Source of the DNA: Epiperipatus broadwayi
Taxonomy: Eukaryota > Onychophora > Udeonychophora > Euonychophora > Peripatidae
Direction: 5' to 3'
Assembly (NCBI GenBank): GCA_028023455.1
Contig: JAQFVV010006215.1
Location: forward strand, 8,289,230-8,353,229
Length of the DNA stretch: 64,000 nt
How positions within the stretch are numbered: the stretch's first letter is position 1; every line of letters begins with the position of its first letter. The position numbers and the translations under genes are program-made. Of this stretch, positions 11,754 through 22,335 are shown one piece after another. The notes beneath the pieces were generated by a model. The model searched no databases, was not told the DNA's origin, and saw only the letters and a list, made by a program, of their open reading frames with translations.

Positions 11754-13583
11754 TATTAGGAAACATAAATATAAAATAATAACATCAGTTTGATTCTTTT
11801 ATTGATTGGCACACTAGCCATAGAGTTCAGTAAAATCCCTCTTGATATTCTATAGATAGTATGAAGAATTAATTAAAATTAATTACTATCCTAAGATATC
11901 CTTAATACCAAATTATTATTGTCATTATTTCTAATCATCATCCTATGAAATAGTAAAAATAAAAGCTCTACATGCAATAAAATGATAGTATAATTTATCC
12001 ATTAATTTAATTGAAATTTAATAGCTACAGATGTTTTATTATATTCATTAAAACATTACTGTTAGTCATGGGAGTATTTGATTACTTAATAAGGAGGTAT
12101 GTCTAGGTATTCTCATGCCATTGGATAAATACTTTTGTATTTGTTTAATGTTAAGGGGATGTGATCTGTTTATAGGATATGATGAGTCTCACAATTGTTA
12201 TGGGGAATTACATCTTATTTAAGACTAATCATATTAAAGTGGATCTGGATAAATAATAGTATTACCTAAGTACAATTATTATAATTATGAAAGATGGTTG
12301 GGAAAATGATGTCTGTTAAATAGTACCTAGTCAGACTTCAAATAGGGCCTAACATAGGAACTTGGCATATCTGCTAGGGATCATCATCCCTATTGACAGG
12401 GCACATTATATACCCTTTCCTAAAGGAAAAACTACTGAACAAGAGAATCTGCCTAACTGAGATAACAATAATGTATTAGTTAAGTTGCATAAACAATGAC
12501 TATTAAAATAATATTGTTCTGACTAGCTCAAGATACATTACTAAGATACAACATCTAATAAAATATCTTTCATAATTAAATATAAGAAATTTAATAGATT
12601 AAATATAATAAAAATTATATTGACAATAAATAATTAGAGTTCCAACGATAATACTCAATCTATTCATTTCAATAATAAATTCAATTTATAACTAGCACAA
12701 ACAACTGTAAAAACTCTTAACATAAGATGTTCAGTAAGGTACACTGGCTCAAACATTAAGAATACATCACAAAAGATACACTCCCAATGGCATAAGAATA
12801 TTACCCACCACATTCACATAACAAAACTACCATGTAATACTTTCATGTCTTTAAAACACACATGTAATAATCCTAAAATATGATTTATAAATTTATTACA
12901 AAAATAATAATAAATTACTTAATATTTCTTCAATCATCTTTCAATAAATCAAAATAATAAATAAAATACCAAACCTAACAATAATTATTTGTGATTATAA
13001 TCAAAGAAAAAATTATCTTTTTTAATTAAATAAACTCATCATAAGTTTTTTAAAATACTATTTTAATTATTAATTGACTGACATTTATGTTAATTTTTTA
13101 AATATTATTATTTTTGTTATATTTTAGAACACTAATTTTTTTTTAAACAAAATACTTCTGCAAACGCTTAAAAATAACAAATTAAAGATACCAAAATAAT
13201 TACATGTACCACAAATTTCTATGTATACACATATATGAACTTTATTTACTACCAATTATTTTATTACACTTTTAATAAACTATTTAAATAACTGACTTTA
13301 AGTAATCACTATAATAATACTATTACATATCCTTTATCTAGCTAAGTTCCTTATAATAATTTAAAATTTAATAACAGTTTATTAAAATTTTAAGACTATA
13401 TTAGCTTGCTATTATAACATTGAATTTAGAGTAATCTGTTAATTTATAATTGATGATACAGCATTGGAATAATAATGATCAACTAACACAAACTATAGCT
13501 AGGCAAAGGGGATAGCACACTTTATCAGTTAAATATTATCTTTATTTTATTTTTAAGAATAACACCAATATTACATACACATA
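11754..13583. other. Intron, nothing recognised
   Basis: AT-rich sequence between the LTR element and hammerhead cluster 1. No exon or repeat boundary seen. Confidence 0.5.
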
Positions 13584-13730
13584 ATATTAAATGAAGATCA
13601 AATGCCAAAAGCATACATATATATATATAAATATATATATAATGTAGGTAGCATACCAATAGCTCAAACAAGCTCTTATTTAATTTAATAATTGCAGTAA
13701 GAGAAAATATTTAAATCTCTATCTAGAATA

Positions 13731-13772
13731 TTCTTATCCACATATCAAGCTTATGGCTTACCTCAGTGAGGA
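13731..13772 (-). ncRNA. Degenerate hammerhead core, cluster 1, minus copy
   Basis: Minus strand reads CCTCA-CTGAGGT-AAGC-CATAA-GCTT-G. Stem II (AAGC/GCTT) is perfect, but position 9 of the core is U rather than the essential A, and the GAAA block is damaged. Probably inactive. Confidence 0.4.
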
Positions 13773-14200
13773 GCTAAAACATTCAAACACTAGATCTAAA
13801 ATATGAACTCAAAACCCAGCATTTATTTAATAGGTAACTATTGAGACAATCTGAAATTTTCAGACATAAAAATGTCTTTAAATCCAGCTATCTAACTCAA
13901 ATAGCTATATTGGACTGAACCAAATTCAGATCTACCATACATTAATTAGCTTTAGCATCGCCAAAGCCTTAAAGGTAAAATTATAATAATCAATAAAGCA
14001 AGTCATATATAATGTGACATTGCTTTTAAAAGCTTGAATTTATAAATATGTAATATAGGGAACATACCAATAGCTCAAACAAGCTCTTATTTAATAAGTG
14101 CAATAAGAGAAAATATTTAAAATCTCTATCTGCAATATTCTTATCCCCAGATCAATTGGTTTCATCTAAACTATAGATCTAGTGTCTGAATGTTCTAGCT

Positions 14201-14243
14201 TCTCACTGAGGTAAGTCATAAGCTCAAAACCAATTGGTCTGGG
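14201..14243 (+). ncRNA. Degenerate hammerhead core, cluster 1, plus copy 1
   Basis: CTCA-CTGAGGT, then AAGT-CATAA-GCTC, then AAAACCAATTGGTC-TGGGG. Same layout as the canonical copies, with a longer self-complementary stem III (ACCAATTGGT). The core residue A9 is replaced by T and G12 is lost. Confidence 0.4.
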
Positions 14244-14618
14244 GATAAGGATATTGTAGATAGAAATTTTAAATACTTTCTCTTACTGCACATATTAAAT
14301 AAGAGCTTAATTGAGCTATTTTTATGCTTCCTATATTACCTATATGTAAATACAAGCTTTTAAAAGCTATGTCACATTATATATGACTTGCTTTATTGAT
14401 TATTATAATTTTATCTTTAAGGCTTTGGTGATGCTAAAGCTATTATTATATGGTAGATCTGAATTCGGTTCAGTCCCATATGGCTATTCGAGTTAGATAG
14501 CTGGATTTAAAGACATTTTTGTGTTTGAAAATTTCAGCTATTCTTCTTAATAGTTTCACAGTAAATAAGTGCTGGGTTTTGAGCTGATATTTTAGATCTA
14601 GTATCTGAATGGTCTATC

Positions 14619-14663
14619 TCCTCACTGAGGTGAGTCATAAGCTTGAAACCAATTGGTTTGGGG
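14619..14663 (+). ncRNA. Degenerate hammerhead core, cluster 1, plus copy 2
   Basis: CCTCA-CTGAGGT, GAGT-CATAA-GCTT, then GAAACCAATTGGTT-TGGGG. GAAA is kept and stem II pairs with wobbles, but A9 is T and the cleavage triplet is GTT. Confidence 0.42.
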
Positions 14664-14841
14664 ATAAGAATATTCTAGATAAAGATTTTAAATATTTTCT
14701 CTTATCATAATTATTAAATAAGAGCTTGTTTGAGCTATTGATACACTCCCTATATTATATATTTGTAAATACAAGCTTTTAAAAGCAATGTCACATTATA
14801 TATGACTTGCTTTATTGACTATTATATATTAAAATGAAGAT

Positions 14842-15944
14842 ATTCACAAGCAACTATTACAAATGACATTATCAGTGATGATGTTCATCAAAGTATAATA
14901 TTTTTATAAAACCAACAATAGTGTAATGAATGTTGTTTTTAAAACCTCGGTAAAAGACACTGCTCAACAAGATTAAATATTTAATCAATAAAAAACAAAA
15001 GCAGAAAAAAATTAAATATAAAGTTGAACAGGAGAGAGGGTGAATTTTATAAGAAAATTGGCCTAAAATCAACAACTGTTCTGCTTAATAAGTTTTAAAG
15101 TTTTTCCAAAAGGCTGATAATTTACATGTATCATCGTGTTTGTAGTTGCACTCTGGTTTCTTAATAATTTCAATGGCTTCCCTTTTTTTTCCTTTTTGGT
15201 GTCATATATGGACAGTATCATAGTGTTTGAAAAAATGTATATTGGAACATAAAATCTTTATATAAAAAATAATATAACAATATTGTATATGTTTTCAAAT
15301 GCTATAATATAATAACAGCATATACTACAATTAAAAATTGGCAATATAAGAATTTGATTCTTCTTGAGCCCAGGGAATTTATGAAATCAGATATGAAGTT
15401 TATGATGCCACTTATGTAGGTATGAGTAATCATTACATCAGCTACATTAGATTAACATACTTATCAGCTCTTTCTATAATATTGATATTAGTGATAATAT
15501 GGATTTTCAAGCATCAGGATCCTATCCAGATATGACATTCTCCACCAAAGAAAAGTCAGAGAAGCCATTGAGATTCTCAAGAAATTAGATTGTGTCAATA
15601 ATATGTTACATCTAAATGACTTTCCATTTAAAATAAGTTTTTAAAGCTCTTTAATTGGAATACTTATTGATTTTGTATCAATTTTTTCATCTATCACATC
15701 ATACTTTCACATTTAAAAAATATTTTATTCTTGTTATTTACTCATTGTATATTTAATCTTGTTGTTATTGCTTGTAACATTGTTTCAACAGTTTTTAAAA
15801 ATAACTATCATTACACAGTTGATAGAGGTGCGATTCAGCTGAAATGTCAATACAATAGTACTATTAATTATACAAAAATGAGGCCAGTTAATATGCCATG
15901 TATTTTGTTGAATAAACATTTTTCAATAAGAAAATGGCTGCTTC
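14842..15944. other. Intron between two hammerhead clusters
   Basis: No exon or known repeat recognised. Open frames here lack any domain pattern. Confidence 0.45.
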
Positions 15945-16125
15945 TTATCTATCATTTTAAACCACTAAATATAATATGATCACCATCTCTTATACTAGCA
16001 CATAATTGTTATTAAACAAGGCAAAATTCTCCATACAGTAGTGCCATCCTGTGCCAACCAGAGTAATAAATGCATGCCAGAAGGCTTGTGCATAAAATCC
16101 CTATCTAGTGCTGACTCATCCAATA

Positions 16126-16167
16126 TTCCCAGACTAGTTTCAGGCTTATGGCCTTCGTCAGTGAGGA
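16126..16167 (-). ncRNA. Hammerhead ribozyme, family A copy 1
   Basis: Minus strand: stem I half TCCTCA, core CTGACGA, stem II AGGC-CATAA-GCCT (four pairs, closed by A-U), GAAA, minimal stem III (A-U, C-G with a two-base loop), cleavage triplet GTC, stem I return TGGGAA. All invariant catalytic residues are present. One stem I pair is lost (C opposite A). Type I hammerheads with such an unstable stem III are known to act as dimers from tandem repeats. Confidence 0.82.
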
Positions 16168-16871
16168 GCCTTGGATCTGAGAGCACTGCACCTAGACCTT
16201 TCAGATTTAATGCAACCCTCCAGCAGCCACCTTTTATCTCTACTTGACTACAAAACTATGAGAATGAAATTTGAAAACACAATAATATTTTCAATCTAAG
16301 CTCAATAATTTATATATCATATGATCTGAACTCAGTTCAGCACCCATACATTTTGGTGTCTTTGGCTCTTTAACAACCATAGCCACCGCTATCCTATTAG
16401 GCAGGATTGGTGTTAAACCACTAAACATCACATGATCACCATTTCTTATACTAGTACATAATTGTTATTAAATAAAACAAAACTCCCCATACAATAGTGC
16501 CATCTGGAATCCATTGATTACTCTGGTTGGCACAGGGTGGCACTACTGTATGGAAAGTATTGCTTGTTTTATAACAATTATATGATAGTATAAGAGATGG
16601 TGATCATGTGATGTTTAATGGTTTAATACCAATCCTGCCTAATAGGATAGTGGTGGCTATGGTTGTTAAAGAGCCAAAGACACCAAAATGTCTGGGTGCT
16701 GAACTGAGTTCAGACCCATATGACTATATAAGCTATTGAGCTTAGATTGAAAATATTATTGTGTTTTCAATTTCATTCTCATAGTTTTGTAGTTAAGTAG
16801 AGATAAAAAGTGGCTGCTGGAGGGTTGCATTAGATCCTAAGATCTAAGTGCAGTGCTCTCAGATCCAAGGC

Positions 16872-16913
16872 TCCTCACTGATGAAGGCCACAAGCCAGAA
16901 ACTAGTCTGGGGA
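16872..16913 (+). ncRNA. Hammerhead ribozyme, family A copy 2
   Basis: TCCTCA, CTGATGA, stem II GGC-CACAA-GCC, GAAA, C-TA-G, TC cleavage end, TGGGGA. Stem I pairs fully over six positions (U-A, C-G, C-G, U-G, C-G, A-U). All core residues are intact. Confidence 0.88.
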
Positions 16914-17037
16914 TATTAGATGAGTAGGCACTAGATAGGAATTTTATGCACAAGCCTTCTGGTATCCATTGATTACTCTGGTTGGTACAGGGTGGCACTA
17001 CTCTATGGAGAGTTTTGCCTTGTTATCTATCATTTTA

Positions 17038-20000
17038 TATGCTATTGAAACAGATCACATAAAGACTTTTAAGTTTAGGAAAATAAAACAACTATTTAGT
17101 AATCCAAGTCAATAATTATTTAATTATGATTTAAAGAATATATCACTATATTAAAATACAAAAGGGTAACTAAAAATATTATTCAATGTAGAAAACCTTA
17201 TAAGATTTAATTTGTGCTAAATTCAGAGTAATGTATGACTGAACTGTTTTTTTAATGTAACCAGAATCAAAAATAAAATTAATTGAAAGATATGTCACTA
17301 GTGAATGTCAGACAGTGTCTGAATAATAAGAAAATACATTTTAAGGAACAATGTTGGTACATAGATGTAAAAGGAAGGCTTCAAATTTAAAAAAAATAGC
17401 ATAATAATTAAAGGAGAAAGTGTTGTCAATGCAATGAAACAAATCTGGTATATAACAAGGGACAGTACTTGTCATCTAGTCTCTCCCCTGCATTAATGAC
17501 CTTATATCATGTAGCATCTAAAAAAAATGTGCTCATAAACCTAAGCATGTAATATAAAACAAAATACAAGTTAAAGCCTGACATTATGGATCATTGTCAT
17601 AAAAACTATTTAAAATATACCAGCATATCATCTGCTTATGCACAAAAATCATAAGTTGTTAATCAATTAATTTACTAGTATCAATCAATTAAAGTTATAA
17701 ACAACTGCTAATATTATAATTTATTGTTCCCAGAATATGAATTCATCTAATTTGAACTATAATAAGGCTTTTGGAAACAATTATTGGACTATCAGCATTG
17801 AATATCACCATATACTGAGTTTGTTTTATGAATTGTTCAATGAGAAAAAGCATTTATTTCTCTAAAGCAGAAGGTTACAAAATCACTTGCATATGAAAAA
17901 AAAAGATTACCTTTTTGTTGTTGTTGTTTTTGAATAGCAATAATTTTTTTTTTGGGTGTGTTAAAAGACTTAAAAATGTAATTTCACATATTTGTGTTAA
18001 GTTATTATTACTATTATCTTTAATGATATACATAACAGAATATTAAATTATTAATTGTTAATTCGTATCAATATTCTGATAATAAAAACCAGAATTAAGA
18101 TATTAATTATGCATAGAGAGACAGAATAAATAACCAATCCAAAAGTAGGTTAGCCTGACTGTATGATGTTCCAACTGCTTTTTTCAATATATTTCTTATT
18201 GCATTATTGTTACTTTTGTAAAAAAAAATTTTCTAGACTGATTAGATGAACATTAGAACTAAGTGTTTGCTGAATTAATGTGTTACAATGGTAAAGATAA
18301 ACTTTTCTATTAAATTAGTAAAATTATTAGATCTCAAACTTTCTTCACAGGCATTCAATCATTTCAGCTGTGGTTGAATGGAATTAATTATCATAATAGA
18401 ATAAAAATTTTCCCATAGGTTTACATGTATTGCTTTGTCATGTATTGAGGTGTTTCCATAGATTTTATTGGTGTGATAGATCTATAATAAATAAAAATAT
18501 ACCCATAGTAACTGTCTTCATGTTGTGATGTTCATTTTAAGTAGATGGTGATCAGGAAATATGGCTGATGATTGCTGCAAGATCTATACTTAATAAGGAT
18601 CAAGCCTGATCATCATCATCATCATCTAATAATTATAATAGACAGTTAAACAATTATTTTGATTGTCTTCTAGGCAGACAGTGATTGGTCAATAGAATAA
18701 ACACTGATGGAATAGATTATCACAAATACACATATATTCTTTTAATTTTAACAATTCCTTTAAAATGTATCTCTGGAAATATATGCTCTAATATTATTTA
18801 AAAAGTAACAATCTTCAAATGCACATATTATAAGAATTATTCACTAGTCAAACTTTATAATAGTTTAGAAAAAAGGTTCTGAATTTAATTTATATTAGAT
18901 AGTATATATTTAGTTATAAATTTAACTTAATTAGAGGAGATTGGAACCCAAACTTTCAAGCAACTTCAGCCACTCACTCTATCTTATAGAACCGATACAC
19001 ATGATCACATCCATGTGAAAAAGATAAATGATCTTTAAAATACATATTTCATCTGTGTTCAAATCTCCTCTAATTATATTTAGCTTAAGTATATATACAT
19101 ATATTTAAATATTAATTTTAAGTAATGTAGATTTCACCTTATAATAATTTTCAAATGCATTATATACTTAAAATTGATCATAAAATGAAACTTTAAAATA
19201 TTACTGTATTAATATAGTAGTAATTTATATTGTTTATAAACTATATAAAACAAACTATTTAATTAAATTATATAGAGATCATTCTCATCTGCAATTTCTG
19301 TGCCCATTATTCAATTATCTGCGGTTCAAAAAAAAATTAACAAAAACTAGAAAATATTAAAAAATAATAAAAATAAATTAATTTTGACACTTATTTTTTT
19401 TAGTGTAATAAAAAAAAAATAGATTTTTTATTCTCAACTTTATAAACTTCATTTTATTCTTTATAGTTTTTACACTTAAGTACTTTTTATATACTGTATA
19501 AATTTATTTATTAATAACAATACAATTATTTTTTATAAATACAAATTTTTTAAAAAGAAAGCAGTAATCAAAGCAATAAATTAAACAATATTTTATTTTT
19601 GCTGAAGTGTCACATACTATTTAAAAAAAATAGTAATATAATTTATTTTGATCAGTTTGTATCAACTATGGACTGTAGTTCCAATAAAAAATCTAAAAAC
19701 AAATTATCAATCCAATTTAAACAAATTCTATTGATTTTAAAATTAGTATTCTGTTATTTCTTCTTCAATAATTTTAAGAAAATTATTATAGCATTTGTCA
19801 TAAATTAAATAAAACTATGGAACTAAGAAAAAAAGCAACTCACTGCAAATTAGGCATTTAATTTATAGATATTGACAGAACATGAGTGTAATTATATATA
19901 TATCATGTATATACTCACCTTTTAACACACACACACATAAATAAAATAGTTACTGAGACAAAATTCAGTAATATACATTAAGTTATAAAAAACACATGTA

Positions 20001-20385
20001 GGAGCACCAATAAAAAATATTTGTTGCATAGGAATAAAAAATTAACACAAGTTGATTATATAGCCATCCTACTGCTACAGATATTTAATTTATATACTGA
20101 ACACAGATGAAAAAATTGACAAGTCAGTAAAATGTGGCTTAATATTGACATATTGTTTGAAACACTTATTCTTAAAATAAATCACCTTGAAATGAATTGA
20201 ATAAGTTAGACAGATAATAAAAAGAAAAGTCATTTAAAAAGAAAAAAAAATAGAACTGGACAAAGAAAAGAAAAAAGTGTAAAATCCTTTGGGGATAAAA
20301 ACTTTAGGCATATATGCTTTGAATTTTGTTATGTCATTCATAAAAGATTTGTTTTAATGTTAAAAAATACAAGGAACTGTCTTGC
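17038..20385. other. Intron, mostly unremarkable
   Basis: Apart from the family C-related repeat at 18930-19085 I see only AT-rich sequence, a CAT/ATC microsatellite near 18610 and an AC run near 19925. Confidence 0.45.
18930..19085. repeat. Family C-related repeat with inverted ends
   Basis: Ends TAATTAGAGGAGATT and AATCTCCTCTAATTA are inverted. The interior shares ACCGATACACATGATCA and AAATACATATTTCATCTG with the family C hammerhead repeats. The ribozyme core has decayed beyond recognition. Confidence 0.55.
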
Positions 20386-20494
20386 GTTGTTAGCCGAGAG
20401 GTATCGCAGCCGCCATGCAAGCAAGTAGTTGGTTGCAGACGGTTGTGGGTTCGCGTCCCGGCCGATGCTATGACATATGAAAAAAAAAAAAAAA
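20386..20494 (+). mobile_element. tRNA-derived SINE with poly(A) tail
   Basis: A GC-richer island in AT-rich intron. TAGCCGAGAGGT (20391-20402) fits an internal Pol III A box, and GGGTTCGCGTCCC (20447-20459) fits a B box at tRNA-like spacing. A pure A run (20480-20494) ends it. A degenerate ttgcg repeat at both edges may be a short target duplication. The insert between the boxes is longer than in a true tRNA, so a functional tRNA gene is unlikely. Confidence 0.65.
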
Positions 20495-21234
20495 ATTGCG
20501 AAAGACATTATCAAGATCTTGTGATCAAGCTCTGACATTTTGATGTTTTTTATAATTAAATTGCAAAAATATTTAAGTTATAGGTTAAAAAAAAAAAGAA
20601 TTAAGGATAGACATATTTTATATTAGAATATGCACATGGATGTATGGCCACAATATATATATATACATTTAACATTTAATTTTTTATATTTTGTTAAAAG
20701 TGAATATTAATCTGTATAGCTAATGAAAGTAATAATAATTGCAAGACATTGTATTACCAAACATGCACATAACTGTACTAATATATATGAATTATGCAAA
20801 CTACTTATACACAAGGAGTAACTAAAACATACTAGAATCATTACTATACAAAAAAAGAATCAGAATTAAAACCAATTCTTTTTTTATGTTGCACTTCAAG
20901 TACACAATTAGTCATACATGTTTAAAAATACATATATAAAAGCAACAAAGATTACAAATTATAAAATTATCATAGAAAAGCCTTTTTCGGCAAATTATGT
21001 TTTTTACCCTTTTCAATATGTCTCCACGATTTAAAGCACATACAGAGACATCTATATCAATACATGAGAGAAGACAGATAAACAAATGGATATCCGACAC
21101 GATCTATTATGTGGTTTTTTTTTCTCTTTCTCAATCCTACTACAAAATTACTCTGTTATATATATTGAATTGATATATATCCACATATATTAATTAATTA
21201 ACTATTCATTCTTTATCCATTAACCACTTATTAT

Positions 21235-21543
21235 TCATACAGTTCTTTTATTATACATGATATAGTTTGTTTCATATATTTTACATCTATTAACATTTTT
21301 AATATAATCAAGAACACTTATATTATCAATACAATTTATTTTATGTCCGTACTGCAAATAATGAACATATAACACAGATCTACCATCTTTCCTAACAATA
21401 GCATCATTGTGCTCTTTAGTTCTTTCTCCCATTTGCTTTGATGTCTGGCCATAGTAAACCATATTACAAAAATTACATCTAATTTTATAAACCATTCCTC
21501 TCTTATATTTTATATCATCTTTCATCCTATAATTAGTTATCAA
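21235..21543 (-). pseudogene. GIY-YIG endonuclease fragment (Penelope-like), left arm
   Basis: Frame of 102 residues on the minus strand with GMVYKIRCNFCNMVYYGQTS, the GIY-YIG core in the Penelope form with its CxxC insert, then QMGERTKEH (catalytic Arg and helix) and an asparagine-containing YETNYIMY end. The upstream RT part is absent. This is a nicking endonuclease fragment. About 92% like the right-arm copy by eye. Confidence 0.8.
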
Positions 21544-21594
21544 TTTATCTAAATTTTTGCTATTAGCCCATCCTACATTAATGTAAAAACATTA

Positions 21595-22020
21595 ATGTGG
21601 GATGGGCTAATAGACATTAATGTGGGATGGGCTAATAGCAAAAATTTAGATAAATTGATAACTAATTGTAGGATGAAAGATGATATAAAATATAAGAGAG
21701 GAATGGTTTATAAAATTAGATGTAATTTTTGTAATATGGTTTACTATGGCCAGACGTCAAAGCAATTGGGAGAAAGAGCTAAAGAACACAATGATGCTAT
21801 TGCTAGGAAAGATGATAGATCTGCATTATATGTTCATTATTTGCAGTACGGACATAAAATAAATTGTATTGATAATATAAGTGTTCTTGATTATATTAAA
21901 AATGTTAATAGACATAAAATATATGAAACAAACTATATCATGTATAATAAAAACAACTGTTTGAATATATACAAAACATCCATTAAGTTGAATAATAAGT
22001 GGTTAATGGATAAAGAATGA
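21595..22020 (+). pseudogene. GIY-YIG endonuclease fragment (Penelope-like), right arm
   Basis: Frame of 141 residues with RGMVYKIRCNFCNMVYYGQT, QLGERAKEHNDAI and HYLQYGHKINCID, and a C-terminal KTSIKLNNKWLMDKE before the stop. The start Met lies in the palindrome centre, so the N terminus is not natural. The GIY-YIG domain itself looks intact (Y, Y, R, E/H and N positions present), but without an RT it cannot be an autonomous element. Confidence 0.82.
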
Positions 22021-22335
22021 ATAATTAATTAATTAATATATGTGGATATATATCAATTCAATATATATAACAGAGTAATTTTGTAGTAGGATTGAGAAAG
22101 AGAAAAAAAAATCACATAACAGATCATGTCGGATATACATTTGTTTATCTGTTTTCTCTCATGTATTGATATAGATGTCTCTGTATGTGTTTTAAATTGT
22201 GGAGACATATTGAAAAGGGCAAAAAACATAATGTGCCAAAAAAGGCTTTTCTATGATAATTTTATAATTTGTAATCTTTGTTGTTTATATATATGTATTT
22301 TTAAACATATTTGACTATTGTATACTAGAATCATT

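Larger units (their letters stand above)
13599..14825. mobile_element. Hammerhead-type repeat cluster 1 (diverged subfamily): direct plus inverted copies
   Basis: A unit of about 411 bp begins near 13651 and restarts near 14062. It is then followed from about 14150 to 14825 by inverted copies, so the block folds back on itself. The borders carry a near-perfect direct repeat: atattaaatgaagat at 13584-13598, and the same with one extra A at 14826-14841. The internal order (TCTAAATTCAG-like body, a promoter-like stretch, a hammerhead-like core next to CTCCTCACTGA) follows clusters 2 to 5, but the ribozyme core has CUGAGGU in place of CUGAUGA. Confidence 0.7.
15960..17022. mobile_element. Hammerhead repeat cluster 2, palindromic insert with 15-bp TSD
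   Basis: One insertion bordered by an exact 15-bp direct repeat, ttatctatcatttta, at 15945-15959 and 17023-17037. The left part (about 15960-16500) carries a unit with a minus-strand hammerhead. The right part (about 16500-17022) is a diverged inverted copy with a plus-strand hammerhead. Short blocks such as ctccatacagtagtgcc, an AGGCAGGATTGGTGTTAAAC block and a LATE-gene-like ttttggtgtctttggc block recur in all clusters. No convincing coding sequence; small open frames here are by-products of the repeat. Confidence 0.8.
20843..22321. mobile_element. Penelope-like element inserted as a head-to-head palindrome
   Basis: Two arms of about 0.7 kb, 20890-21588 and 21594-22315, are inverted copies meeting around 21588 at an ACATTAATGT motif. 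The whole is bordered by an exact 14-bp target duplication, atactagaatcatt, at 20829-20842 and 22322-22335. Each arm carries a GIY-YIG endonuclease domain pointing outward from the centre. No reverse transcriptase remains, so only the 3' part of the element was copied. Penelope-like elements pair RT with GIY-YIG and often leave partial, inverted insertions. Confidence 0.82.

Noticed and set aside
16041-16247. Small open frames repeated at 16041, 56701, 57167 and 57684 with nearly the same peptide
   Set aside because: They track the family A repeat unit, run straight over the hammerhead on the opposite strand, and differ between copies by changes that fit an RNA unit rather than a protein.
20386-20494. 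A functional tRNA gene
   Set aside because: A and B boxes are present, but the spacing is too long, there is no proper acceptor stem, and it ends in a poly(A) run, which fits a SINE better.
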